Under the pieces are notes generated by a model. It ran no database searches. It worked only from the letters and a program-made list of their open reading frames with translations, and was not told the origin of the DNA. The translations under genes were made by a program, and so were the position numbers. Shown one piece after another: positions 35,530 through 45,764 of a stretch of DNA of 64,000 nucleotides. The stretch is from Ilex aquifolium (lineage: Eukaryota; Streptophyta; Magnoliopsida; Aquifoliales; Aquifoliaceae): the NCBI GenBank assembly GCA_951799425.1, contig OX637395.1, positions 12,750,451-12,814,450 on the forward strand. The letters run 5' to 3'. How positions within the stretch are numbered: the stretch's first letter is position 1; each line of letters begins with the position of its first letter.

Positions 35530-36840
35530 TACTGCCTAAAACATTCCATGCATATTCCACAGGTGCTCGACTAGATCAGTTTGGAGTATCGAATGCATGT
35601 CTCTGTCTCGACTGCGATGTTGAGTATGAATAAATTGAAGCAGTTTTGAACTCCGTTCGAATATCAATGTAGGAGTAGGAATTTCATCCGATGCATCATA
35701 ACTAAAGTCCATTTCATTACTGTCCCTCTCATCCTCGACAATCATGTTTTGTAATATTATGCATGCCTTCATAATATCCTTAAGCACTTCAAGTTTTTAG
35801 AAGCGTGCAGGTCCACGAACTATAACAAATCGTACTTGGAGCACTCCAAAAGCTCTCTCAACATCCTTTCTAGCTGACTCTTGAGCTTGTGCAAAATGTA
35901 TTTGCTTATTGCCTCTTGGACATGAAATTGTTTTGACAAACGTAGCCCACTTTGGATATATACCATCAACAAGATAATATCCCATAGTATAATCGTTTCC
36001 ATTGACGGAGTAATTGACCGAATGAGCCCTACCTTCCAAAAGATGAGTAAAAACGGAAGAGCGTTTTAGTACATTTATATCATTGTGGGATCCAAGTAAC
36101 CCAAAAAAGGCATGTCAAATCCATAGATCATGTGAAGCCACCGCCTCTAAAATAATTATTGGTTCATGAACATGACCAGAGTACATACCTTTCCATACTG
36201 TTGGACAATTCTTTCATCTCCAATGCATGCAATCAATGCTACCTAGCATCCCCGGAAACCCACGTCTCTCACCGATTGTTAATAATCTAGCAATGTCTGC
36301 ACTGTTTGGTGACCTGAGGTACTCATCAGAATAAATTGTTACTAATGGCCGATACAAATCTTTGCAGACTTTCTATTACGGTGCTTTCGCCGATCCTCAT
36401 ATAATCATCAACAACATCTGCTACAACTCCATAGGCAAGCATTCTTATAGCGGCAGTCATCTTTTGAAAGGGAGACAAGCCAATATTCACAATAACATCC
36501 TTTTTTTGGACAAAGTATGGATCATAAGCTTCCACCATGGATAGAATACGAACGAAAAGAGATCGATTCATTCGAAACCTCATTCGAAATAAATTTAGGG
36601 GATAGGTAGGCGATTCAGCAAAATAATCGCGATAAAGTCTCTCATGCCCTTCAACTCGATTTCGAAAAATAACATAATGACCGAACCACGACGTATTACA
36701 GAGCTGTTCTTAGTATTGAGTTTTTCCATTGCCATAGCAGCAACCGCTAACATCTCCAACTCATCATCAGAGTCAGAATCATTAAGAATCATCATCAATT
36801 TACCATCACGAGCTATAACAAAGAAATATGAGTTCAATAC
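35530..36840 (-). pseudogene. PIF/Harbinger transposase (DDE_Tnp_4), broken
   Basis: Minus-strand order: MNSYFFVIARDGKLMM start (36837), HERLYRDYFAE-like stretch, MRFRMNRSLFVRILSMVEAY, LSPFQKMTAAIRMLAYGVVA, DDYMRIGESTVIESLQRF, MHW.KNCPT.WKGMYSGHVH, ILEAVASHDLWI, GSHNDINVLKRSS, YYLVDGIYPKWATFVKTI, ESARKDVERAFGVLQVRFVI, then LQNMIVEDERD. All blocks of the plant ALP1-like Harbinger nuclease are present, including the catalytic D of NDINVL and of YLVDGIY and the E of DVERAFG. Several stops (TGG to TGA type) and gaps near 36300 and 35790 inactivate it. Confidence 0.85.
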
Positions 36841-37360
36841 TAGTAAACTAAATTTGAGATATATGACAATGAGAAGGGGGATGTCTTATTTATACATTTT
36901 AAAAAATATGACCGTTGTAAATATGACCATTGTAAATATGGCCGTTGAAAATATGACCGTTGTAAAATTAAAAATTTAAAAATTTGATGACACGTGGTAT
37001 TTTTGAATTATATTATTGAAAATTAGTTAAAATTAGTTGAAGTAGTTAGCTAAAATAGAGAGCGTGGTTGTAGTGAATTTTAAAAAGTAGCTAGCTAAAG
37101 TATAGAATTCAATATTTAAATATTTTTTGGGTAACTATTTTGCTGAGTGTGATTGGAGATGCTCTTAAGTAGCGGTGGTGGGTATGTTGTTGAAGGAAAA
37201 AAATTGTTGTGTTTTATCTTATTAGAACGACATTGTTTGACATGTCTCTTGTTGGAGAAAAACTAATTCCTGTTCATTTCGACTAAAATGGCGTCGCTTC
37301 TTGCTAACAGCACATGGTTTTATTTTTTCTTCACATCAGAGGAGTTGCACCCGAGAGAGA

Positions 37361-37413
37361 GACCAAAATACCTTCACAGTAAGTCGCTGGAGTGGTGGTC
37401 TGACTCGTCGGAG

Positions 37414-37460
<47 letters not shown>
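37361..37460. repeat. Third 'accttcacagtaag' cassette with (GA)n
   Basis: Direct copy of the cassettes at 31516 and 31715, followed by a 38-bp GA tract at 37421-37458. It sits between the foldback right arm and the MULE right TIR. Confidence 0.7.
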
Positions 37461-37463
<3 letters not shown>

Positions 37464-38139
37464 CTAGAGCTTCTGTGATTTGGGAAGACCTTCGGTCATC
37501 TGTATTTGGGGGCTTTACAAATCGTGACTTCCGAAGAGAGCACCACTAGAGTTAGGCTGCTTCGCCAGAGTGGTCTTCGTCGTTGGGAAGATGGGTTGAT
37601 GGTCAGAGCAATGGAGAGAGTGATATGAGAGAGAGATGACTTTTGATAATTTCTGACCTAGGCTTCTATGATTCGAGAAAGTCGATTCTGATTTTATTTG
37701 TATAAATTGTCTTTTGAAATGACGACTTGAAAGACATCATTGCAAGTGGCGTTTTATGCCTCAACATATCCACTATTTGTTCAAGTTTGTCAAGGTTAAC
37801 AAACTTTTGTATGACTTAGTTCTCTTAGGAAACTGTTGTAAAGGCGTCAATCCAAATGACGTCTTTAAAAACGTCATTAAAAATGGCGTTTTATGGTTGA
37901 ATATGTCCAGAGTTAAAAACTTTTCTCAAGTTTAAAAACATTTAGATTTGAAGGCATCATTTTAAATGACGTTTTTATAAAGAGACTGAATTTAAGAAAT
38001 AAGTTTAAAAATGACTTGTTTTTTAAAATAATTTTTTGATGGAAATGAATATAGTAAAAAGCTTGTTGTAATTAATTTGGTACAAATTTTGGTGCACAAA
38101 TTTAATGCATAAAGAATTACCCGTCTTATTATCTAGAAG

Positions 38140-38322
38140 AGTAATGCTACACAATACAAATGAAACTCAAAAAATTACAACTCAAATACATAACATCTCT
38201 TGGATGAGTGAGTCTTAACAACTTTTTCACTGAGACATATTTATCAAACACTCATCGAATGAATGATATATATTTGAGTTACACTTTTTAGATTTTATTT
38301 AGATTTTGTAACATCTTCCTTG
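38140..38322. mobile_element. Degenerate MULE-type MITE
   Basis: Foldback with arms 'agagtaatgctacacaatacaaat' and, inverted, 'gaagatgttacaaaatctaaat'. The interior 'aactcaaatacata.catc' is mirrored at the other side. Related to 39569-39718. No clear target duplication. Confidence 0.5.
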
Positions 38323-39559
38323 AAGTTAATAGAGAGTCATTGATTTGAAATTATTTATTTTAAAATATTAAAGTAATATAAACTAAAAATAATAATAAAA
38401 TTTTACATGTATTAAAAATCAGAAAATTTTAGACGAATTAAAATTTAACCAGATAATAAGTAAAAGTATGATATTAAAATATTTTTTTGGGATACTGCTG
38501 TTAAAACTTAAAAGAACATGATGGATTCCGGTGTACTTTAAGATCGAATTGAACCATTGGTTACAAATACAACATGATAAACAATGGGTTTACCATTTTC
38601 TTCTACTGACTGTTAGCTAGATGCAATGTTATTTGGATAGTAAATCGCTTTGATACGTGACATGAATACGGGTATATAACGATAATTTTTTAGGTACGTG
38701 GTACGATGGAAGTAGGTTTATTTGGTATAATATTTTTTGTCGCAATTCGTTTTAGAACTCTTATATAAATCGTTTTCACTGCTATACAACATTATATATT
38801 ACAAAACATTCATAAATACAAAATTAGTTAATTATAAATCTATATACATGTAGTCAATTAATATGTATTTTATATTTGTGTTACATGTTCTAAAATGAAT
38901 TGATTTAGGATTCGCATTATAATTTGGGGTTGTCCATTTTGGCGATATGAATCGCGAAGTATCGATGTACCCAAATTACGAGTCGTCAATGATTTAGTGA
39001 ATTGTGATAACTATGGTTAGATCAAGCTAGTGATATCAATTCCCTTATCACATATTTGATTGAGTGATTAATAGACTATAATATATGAAGAAAGACTAAA
39101 TCACCTTATATCAATTCATGATTTTTTATCAATACAAATACTTTGGTCATTTTTAGACGAATACTAACAGATTGAGATCCAGGCTTTCTCTATTACATTT
39201 TTCTTCAATTTCATTCAATGGTAAATCATTCAACGTGTATGGATGAGGGACCCACTAATAAATAGTAGGTTTCATGTGTATTAATCGTAGATGATCTACT
39301 ATTGAATAAAATTAAATAAAAATGTAATAAAAAGTATCTGGATCTAATACTACTTATAATATGATATTTGTTTATAAGGATTATATGATATTGATGACAT
39401 TATATTGGCCCAATTCTTAAAAAAAGTCATTAAAATGGGGCAGGGGCATGTGTCCAACTTGATATTAAGCGATCTCCTAAACTTAATCTAGTCTAATCTC
39501 AACCCTAACACCCATACCAAACACACCATAGCAGTTTGAGAAACTACATTGACACCCCC
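38323..39559. other. AT-rich intergenic DNA, no gene
   Basis: Nothing coding or repeated was recognised. Confidence 0.35.
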
Positions 39560-39568
39560 ATAAAATTT

Positions 39569-39718
39569 AAGTAATGTTACATAACCCAAATAGAATCTCA
39601 AAATTACACTTTAAATGGATAAGTGGGTCTCATCAACTTTTTTTGTGAGACCCGCTCATCCCAAAAATGATATGCATTTGAGTTACAAAAATTCTATTTG
39701 AGTTGTGTAGTATTACTC
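39569..39718. mobile_element. MULE-type MITE, 150 bp, 9-bp TSD
   Basis: Perfect 9-bp duplication ATAAAATTT at 39560-39568 and 39719-39727. Arms AAGTAATGTTACATAACCC and, inverted, GAGTAATACTACACAACTC continue through 'caaatagaat' and meet near 'gtgggtctcatc' / 'gagacccgctcatcc', so nearly the whole element folds back on itself. Confidence 0.85.
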
Positions 39719-40277
39719 ATAAAATTTTATTCACTACGAATCTAATCCTCAATCCAAACAGTCCATGCACCACACACTCTTTATTCATAATTTGAGCATA
39801 CTTTAAACCTCCACTCAAACGCATCTCTTCTTCTTTCTCCGTCTTTTTCTTCTTTTTCTCTCTTGTCACGCTCACAGGCTGCTCACACCCTCCATGTGCG
39901 CACTCATACACATACACCTATAAAGGGGGAAAAAAGAGAGCAATGATTTATTTATTAGATCTTATTTACCAAATGAATGTGAATAATTAGATTAATAAGT
40001 TTCACCGAAAGACTGTTGCGCCTCAATACATTTGGGATAGAACCAGCTAATTCTATGTTTGAGTGACATTTCACTCTTACCCACAACTTATTCATTGATT
40101 CTTCAACATCAATCGGTTCAAACCTCTACTTAGTTTCACCCTATTTTCGTCCTGGTCATGAATAGATCACCTAGGTTCGAGCCCATAAGAAATGGCAATT
40201 GTCTTATGAAAACTTGCTTTCGCTATTACTCCGATGAGTTCCTTTTATCAAGTCATTGCCTATGAGTCATCAGCTCA
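39719..40277. other. AT-rich intergenic DNA, no gene
   Basis: Nothing supported. A 66-codon minus-strand frame (39717-39917) is low complexity. Confidence 0.3.
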
Positions 40278-40648
40278 TCTATATAATAAAACACTTAACA
40301 ACTTGAATTTTTATCTCTTACGTATTTTCTTTTTCAAAAACATCACATCACTTATTTTTATCACATGTTCAATCATTTAATATTTGATTAATTTATAATT
40401 TAACATAATTTTTAATTTGGACATTATTCATACATGATAGTATACATATGTTGAGAAAATTTTGTCAAACTATGTATTTTAAGAAAATTTTGTCGATATT
40501 TTAAAAAAAATAATAGATAAAAATAAATTTTAAATGATGTAATCAAAGAAATGAAAGAAAGAAAAATTATTATTTAAAATAGTAGAATCGATTTTTTGTG
40601 TGTTTGAATTTTATGTTTTATCGTGCTTTAGACACGAGTTATGACTAA
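40278..40648 (+). mobile_element. Short non-autonomous Helitron (371 bp)
   Basis: Begins A|TCTATATAATAAAACACTT and ends with hairpin TCGTG-CTTTAGA-CACGA, then GTTATGACTAA followed by T. The 11-base spacing from hairpin to CTAA is the same as in the two Helitrons near 29.6-30.6 kb. No RepHel gene. Confidence 0.7.
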
Positions 40649-41518
40649 TTATAAGGGTTACTAATCCAATAATTGACATAAATTTAGTATAGTAGAGTTG
40701 AAAAAAAGGAGAGAGAAAGGACTACGTGGAGTTCAGTGATAATATCGTTTGCTATGCTACCAAACATCATAAAAACTAAATGTGCAAGTAATAATAGATA
40801 AATGGGAGATTTGGTTAGAGGTATACATTAGGGATTTTTTTGACTTTAAATCTAGTCTCAACACTTTTAAGGACAAAAGTCTATAAAAATTAACTCTTGA
40901 AAAATATCTTTAATGAAAGAGGTTATTTAAAATCCTCCACTATTGTCCCATTTTCAAGAAATAACATACATGGCTCGGTCCTTGAACTAAAGAGTGTCAT
41001 TTTCTATTTATTGCAAACTCGTGTTTCTAAGTAATCTATTTCCAAATCACTAAGTTCATACCACAATCCACTGTTTCATAATCTTTCTCTAGATTTCATT
41101 CACTTTTTTTCTGTTCAAGTTTTCAACGGATAACTCCATGTGGAATCAACCTTGGATTTCATCAAGAATATTATAATTTGACCACTTATACTTGGGTGTG
41201 TACGATAAAGATCAAGTCAACCACCCACTATTGTCGCTAACCACCTGCACTCATCACCCAAAACAGTGAAAAACTAGTCCACCACCATAATCCACTCCGA
41301 CCACAACCCACCACCACCGCTTATCATTACCACCACCACCCACCATCATTATCTACTACCACCCACCACCATCACCACCACCTCCACCTCCACCCATCAT
41401 TGTCGCCAATGACCACTAGCCAAAACCCACCACCCGCCACCTACCATTACCGCCACCCACCGCCCAACATACTGAAAAACTAGTGAACTCAAAAAATATT
41501 TTAAAAAATATAAAAAAT
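40649..41518. other. Non-coding DNA with CCA/CAC-rich tract
   Basis: 41270-41465 is rich in imperfect 'ccaccaccc' repeats. The remainder is AT-rich with no gene. Confidence 0.4.
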
Positions 41519-41850
41519 AAACTTTAATATAATAAAACTCCTAGTTAACAAAATTTTCACAAATAGTGAACTTTAATATAATGAAACTTTTAGTTTAAAA
41601 AATATTTATAAACAGTGAAATTTAATAGAATGAACTTTTAGTTCATTTTTTAAAATTTTCACAAACAGTGAAATTTAATAAAATGAAATTCCTAGTTCAC
41701 TGACCAAATTTTTCACACACAGTGAATTACAAAAATATTAAAATTTGGATTGAGAAACATATATGAAAGATAACAAACTCAAAAATAATGAAAAAATATA
41801 AACAGTGAATTTTAATAGAACGAAACTCATAGTTTACAAAAATTTCAATT
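41519..41850. repeat. ~50-bp tandem repeat, 4-5 degenerate units
   Basis: Units start near 41521, 41570, 41619 and 41671, with a further copy near 41800. Core: 'aatttaataaaatgaaactcctagtt...ttttcacaaacagtga'. The motif 'acagtgaa' also recurs downstream to about 42000. Confidence 0.65.
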
Positions 41851-42378
41851 TCAAAATTTATTGTTTTAATGATAATGAAATAAAATAGGGTCATTTCACT
41901 GTTTACCTATGTTACTTGGTGTTGAAATATGCAAAATTTTAAAACAGTGAATTTCATCTAATTTTAATGTCTCAGACGATAAAAATTCAATTTATTTCAC
42001 TGTTTCGGTCATTAAAATTATGACTTAATTTTACCTCATATACTTTGTGTTGATATATACAAAATTTAAAAATACTAAATTTCATCTAATTTTAATGTTT
42101 TAGACAGTAAAAATTAAACTTATTTACTAAAGCATAATTAATGGCATGAAAATTGTATATACGAAAAATAGTGAATTCAAAATTAGTGAAAACAGTAAAT
42201 TTAAAATTAATAAAAAATTAATGAACTCAAAAACAATAAAAAATTATTGAACTCAAAAACATTTTATGATGGATCATATCATCTGCTGAGAGTAGTTGCA
42301 ATTGATGGCACAAGACTTTAGGAGCATGACCTAAAACTAAAAAAAAAAACTATTAATCAGAGGCTAAACAATTAGACA

Positions 42379-42910
42379 TGTGAGACAAGGACAATTTGTA
42401 AGTAACTCTCCACTCTTCCCAATAAATATGGGTGAAGACCCAAAGTTGGGGATGCCCAAGTATAGCACCTCAGTCCCATAATCCACACAAACACCTTTTT
42501 ATCATTTTTCGTGCTTTTCACATTAGCTTGTTCATGTATTAATCGCAAGAGCAATGATTTGGGATCTAATTTATTAACACAATTTGCTGACTTAATTCAC
42601 TATGATCTTTAGATTGACTGTAGACCTCATCAAACATTGGAAGTTGGTGTTGATCCAATGATTCCTATGAAGCCACATCATTATGTCAGCAAATTAAGTC
42701 AGATTTTTAAGTCCAAATAGTATTATTCTAATCGCAATATTGACTTAGGCATCGGGGCATCGGAGGGGCTTCCCCCGGCTCAACGTTGAGGATCCCTCTA
42801 ACCTCCTTTCGATTTTGCAGTTTGCAGACTAGATGATATTCGAAATTCAGGGACACAACTTCAACATTTCAGTGATTGCGCAAAAATTATCTCGTATAAT
42901 TTGGCACCGC
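42379..42910 (+). mobile_element. Old Tat-like LTR end with primer-binding site
   Basis: A TGTGAGACAAGG start, a TATA-like 'aataaatatggg', and the block 'tgacttaggcatcgg...ggcttcccccggctc' followed by 'ttttgcagtttgcag' are typical of plant Tat/gypsy LTR 3' parts. Downstream 'atttggcaccgcatgtggaa' (near 42900) resembles the TGGCGCCGTCTGTGGGAA primer site of elements A and B. Start is uncertain. Confidence 0.45.
42549..42728. mobile_element. MULE-type MITE inside the old LTR, 9-bp TSD
   Basis: Perfect 9-bp duplication TAATCGCAA at 42540-42548 and 42729-42737. Arms GAGCAATGATTTGG and, inverted, GAATAATACTATTTGG, with mirrored 'aatttgctgacttaat' inside. Removing it restores a continuous LTR. Confidence 0.8.
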
Positions 42911-44373
42911 ATGTGGAAAATGAAGCATGCGTGTCCCCTAAATCTTCCATATTACCCAGTTTGTGAGCTCTGCTCAAGTTTCGAACCATTCAAGTATTTC
43001 GGTCTTTTGGCACTCGGTCATTCAACATTGTTCCGTGTTTCACATTTCCTCACCACATGAGGTTTGGTCTTTGGTATTTGTTTATTCATGGGATGGGATG
43101 CTAGTCCCACATCCACATCAATATGAATCTAGTAGCATAAAGGCCCCATCATGAAAGCCATCACGCCAAGCTTTGGTCATAAAAGTCCAAGTATTCCTAG
43201 TCTCCTGCACTAGTGGTTTCTCTTGCGTGGGACATAAAAAATGACTTCCTTCAACAACCATTGTTTGTACTTTAGCAAAGGAAAACCTTTTTCCTCTCTA
43301 TGAGTGTTCCGTAGCAAGCACACAAGGTGTGGGAGACGACTTCGGTCTCATCGTTAGCAGGAGCCAAGCTCTGCCTTCGGCGCCAACACCGAGCATGTGC
43401 TAATCCATCTCAGCATATATTAAAGCTCAGGCTCTCTGGTCTATACATCTCTCGCTTAAAGTTCGCCAAATATAGAGATAGGACAATTTTGAACGAGTCT
43501 GGCACCTTTGGTCCATTATCCAGATGGCTATCTATCCATATTCTTATATACTTATCCAAAGTTACTCTTCACTCAAGAGGTGGTCGTGATATCGTCAAGA
43601 AATTCTGTCTACCACCTATAGTGGGGGCACCCCTCGAACGACGCAGCTCTTAGGAGACCCGACTTATGGCTCATACCAAGTGGTGGTTCACAAGCTGCAC
43701 TTAGCGAATTCATAGCCCGAATGCAGTTGTCTCTATTATACGTATGGATTTTCCATGGCGTCAGAGGTTGCACGAATTTTTTTTCTCCTGCATTCGTATC
43801 ATGTGTGCAAGTCGAGACTGAGCTCTTAAATGGTCTATCTTTGCACGGGCTCTCTATGCATCTTCCGCACGGAGTTTGCCGAATACAGATAACTATCACG
43901 TTCATGATGATCCAATATAAGTTATGATGAACTTCTATTTTCACTAAAACGAATAGACAAAAAGGCTTTGCTCGGTCCCTGTTGGCAGGTGATTCATGTA
44001 ACTCGGTCTAAGAAAAACCCCCCACAATATATTCGCAAGATCCCTTGAAAGCCCCCATGTGACCGACCACAAAGCCTTATTCACAACTTAGTCTGCCACT
44101 ATGCCTGGCACCACCTAGGAGGTTGTCCTCATCTAGTGCCAGTCGGCCTATCCGCCTTGAGGTGGCTGGCCCATTATCCACAGATGCACGGTTTGTCACT
44201 GAAGTTGATTCGGGACGTGCTAGTATACTCTGCCTCTTGCCAAACTCATTTACTTGTCCATGGGGCTCGCTATCTTATATCTTCGTACATCGAGTGCGAA
44301 AAATGCACAAATAAGTGTTCTCCTCGTGTTTTTCATCCAAGTTCAATGGTAGTTCCTCCATTGCCATGTGATG
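42911..44373. other. Degenerate retroelement-like DNA, no gene
   Basis: Higher GC than its AT-rich neighbours. Short open frames have no recognisable domain. Probably the interior of the element whose LTR lies at 42379. Element A is inserted at its right end. Confidence 0.35.
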
Positions 44374-44378
44374 CAAAT

Positions 44379-45102
44379 TGATGGTGTAAATCTACGTGAA
44401 TGAGCTATGGAACATGATTGATTCGTATGAGTGATATGCGTGGAGTTAAGTGTGGTATCTGAGCTGCAAGGCTCATGTCTAGCAATGCTAGTTGACGTTT
44501 AGGGGAATCAAGGAAAATGGTGGTAACACAACAGAATTATAGTGGTTCACCGGCCAGAGCTCGGCTAGTCAACTCTGCAATGGAGTCTCTAGCTCCTCTT
44601 CTTTATTGATGGAGTTGAACGTATTACAGAATGGGAATCAGGGGATTAGGGTTTTTAGGTGTCTATATTGCCCTCTTCCACGGGGGGTCTATCCCCCCTT
44701 TCTTATAGCCTCCTGCTTACCTCTAATCTGATATTGCCTCCTATGATGGAGGGATCTTCTCCCCTCTCTCTCTCTTCAATCCCTGAATTCCATATGGTTG
44801 GCTTTGATGGTCTATATCCCGAAATCTTTGTCTTCCTCCATGGGATCTTCCTACATGATCGGAAAAGATCTTGGTTAGTTGAGGTTTTTACGCCTAGGTT
44901 CCAGCTTGGCTCACACTTCGGAGGTGTCTTCTGTCATCTTGCTGTTTCCTCGACTTTTTCTCCTATTGTCTTATTTGGAGGAGCTCCAGTATCGTAGACG
45001 AGCTCGGACTATGGCTTGAATGAGCTCTGCTTCTCTTCTCCGAGCTCCCGAGCTGAGCTCATTTCCTGAGCTCAGGTTCGGGGTTTATTTCAGGTATCAT
45101 CA
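44379..45102 (-). repeat. 3' LTR of element A (724 bp)
   Basis: Pairs with 58815-59527. In element orientation it follows a polypurine tract, the reverse complement of 'gccccccatctcttgcc' at 45104-45121. Confidence 0.9.
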
Positions 45103-45764
45103 GTTGCCCCCCATCTCTTGCCATAAGTTAGCTTAGGCAAGAGCTGAACTGCTTCCCAAACCGAGCTAGACCTGCGCGTGGCTACCCTTAGCTTCACACG
45201 TGACTGAAGCCCTTTGACGGTTTGTAGCACTCATGACTCTCCTCGATTCCCACACGTCTCAGCCCACGTCCCTCAAGCTTTAAATACCCAAACGGCTACC
45301 TGAACCGCTTCTTTGCACTATTCATCTTCTCCTCTGTTTCTCTGAACTTCTTGCCTCTGCGAATTCTTGAATTCCTGTCTCGAAGCTTTCTGATTCTTGT
45401 CAAAAATCGGCCTTTCTGTGTTTGATTCGAAGACTCGCAGTGCTTCCCCTCTTGATTTGGCCCCGGATTTGTTGTTCGTCGCTCTTCCCCAACTAGGTAC
45501 GCTTTCCCTATCCTCTTTTCGATTTTTCCAACTCTGGACCCTTTGATTTCCAGGTGGTTGTTGCGTTTTTGGACCCATAGGTTCTTCTACTTCTGGTCCC
45601 GTGATTGTTGCCTGTCTCCCCTCCCCCATTTCGTGGATTGGAGTTCCATCGTGCACATACTCGCTGTTGGGAGTTACTGTGCTGACCCCAGGGTTATTAG
45701 GGAAAGTTTGATTAGTTTTTCCCCTCTTTACAGTTCCTTTAATCTTCCCTTTTCTTGCCCAGTC
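45103..45764 (+). promoter_or_regulatory. Candidate promoter and leader of antisense gene 1
   Basis: On the plus strand a TATA-like 'ctttaaatacc' at about 45278 is followed some 30 bases later by a CT-rich stretch. A strong acceptor ('cttttcttgcccag') ends two bases before the ATG at 45765, so a leader intron is likely (possible donors such as 'tag|gtacgc' near 45497). Confidence 0.4.

Larger units (their letters stand above)
32642..37164 (-). mobile_element. PIF/Harbinger transposon carrying a captured gene fragment
   Basis: 4523 bp flanked by TTA (32639-32641 and 37165-37167), the PIF-Harbinger duplication. Ends GAGCAACTCCAACCGGCTCA and GAGCATCTCCAATCACACTC (read inward) are imperfect inverted repeats. 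The left arm of the surrounding foldback supplies the empty-site sequence, and removal of the element restores it exactly. Contents: CECR5-like exons (+) in the left half, a broken Harbinger transposase (-) in the right half. Confidence 0.75.
31866..37340. mobile_element. Foldback/MULE-like element with ~230-bp arms, split by Harbinger
   Basis: The left arm 31866-32102 is the reverse complement of the right arm 37336-37168 joined to 32641-32575. Matched blocks: 'gttagcaataagcgacgtca', 'cattttagtcgaaa', 'agagacatgccaaacgat', 'ttctaataag', 'acccaccac', 'ccaaacacttcttcttg', 'cctcatgga.gtccatccac'. The right arm is continuous only if 32642-37164 plus one TTA is removed. A 470-bp loop with no gene separates the arms. 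Confidence 0.7.
23515..38122. mobile_element. Large MULE with ~430-bp terminal inverted repeats
   Basis: The left 23515-24300 (minus a MITE) and the reverse complement of 38122-37700 share order and sequence: 'gcattaaa..tgtgcaccaaaa.ttgt', 'agctttttactatattcatt', 'aaacttatttcttaaa(c/t)tcagtc', and 'aaacgtcattt.aaatga'. Minus-strand MULE transposase N-terminal pieces (26583-27894) lie inside. Long TIRs plus this transposase make it a Mutator-like element. A 9-bp duplication is not evident, so exact ends are uncertain. Later insertions (Tourist, Helitrons, foldback, Harbinger) have enlarged it. Confidence 0.6.

Noticed and set aside
37301..37549. 82-codon ORF with (RE)n run
   Set aside because: Translation of a GA microsatellite.
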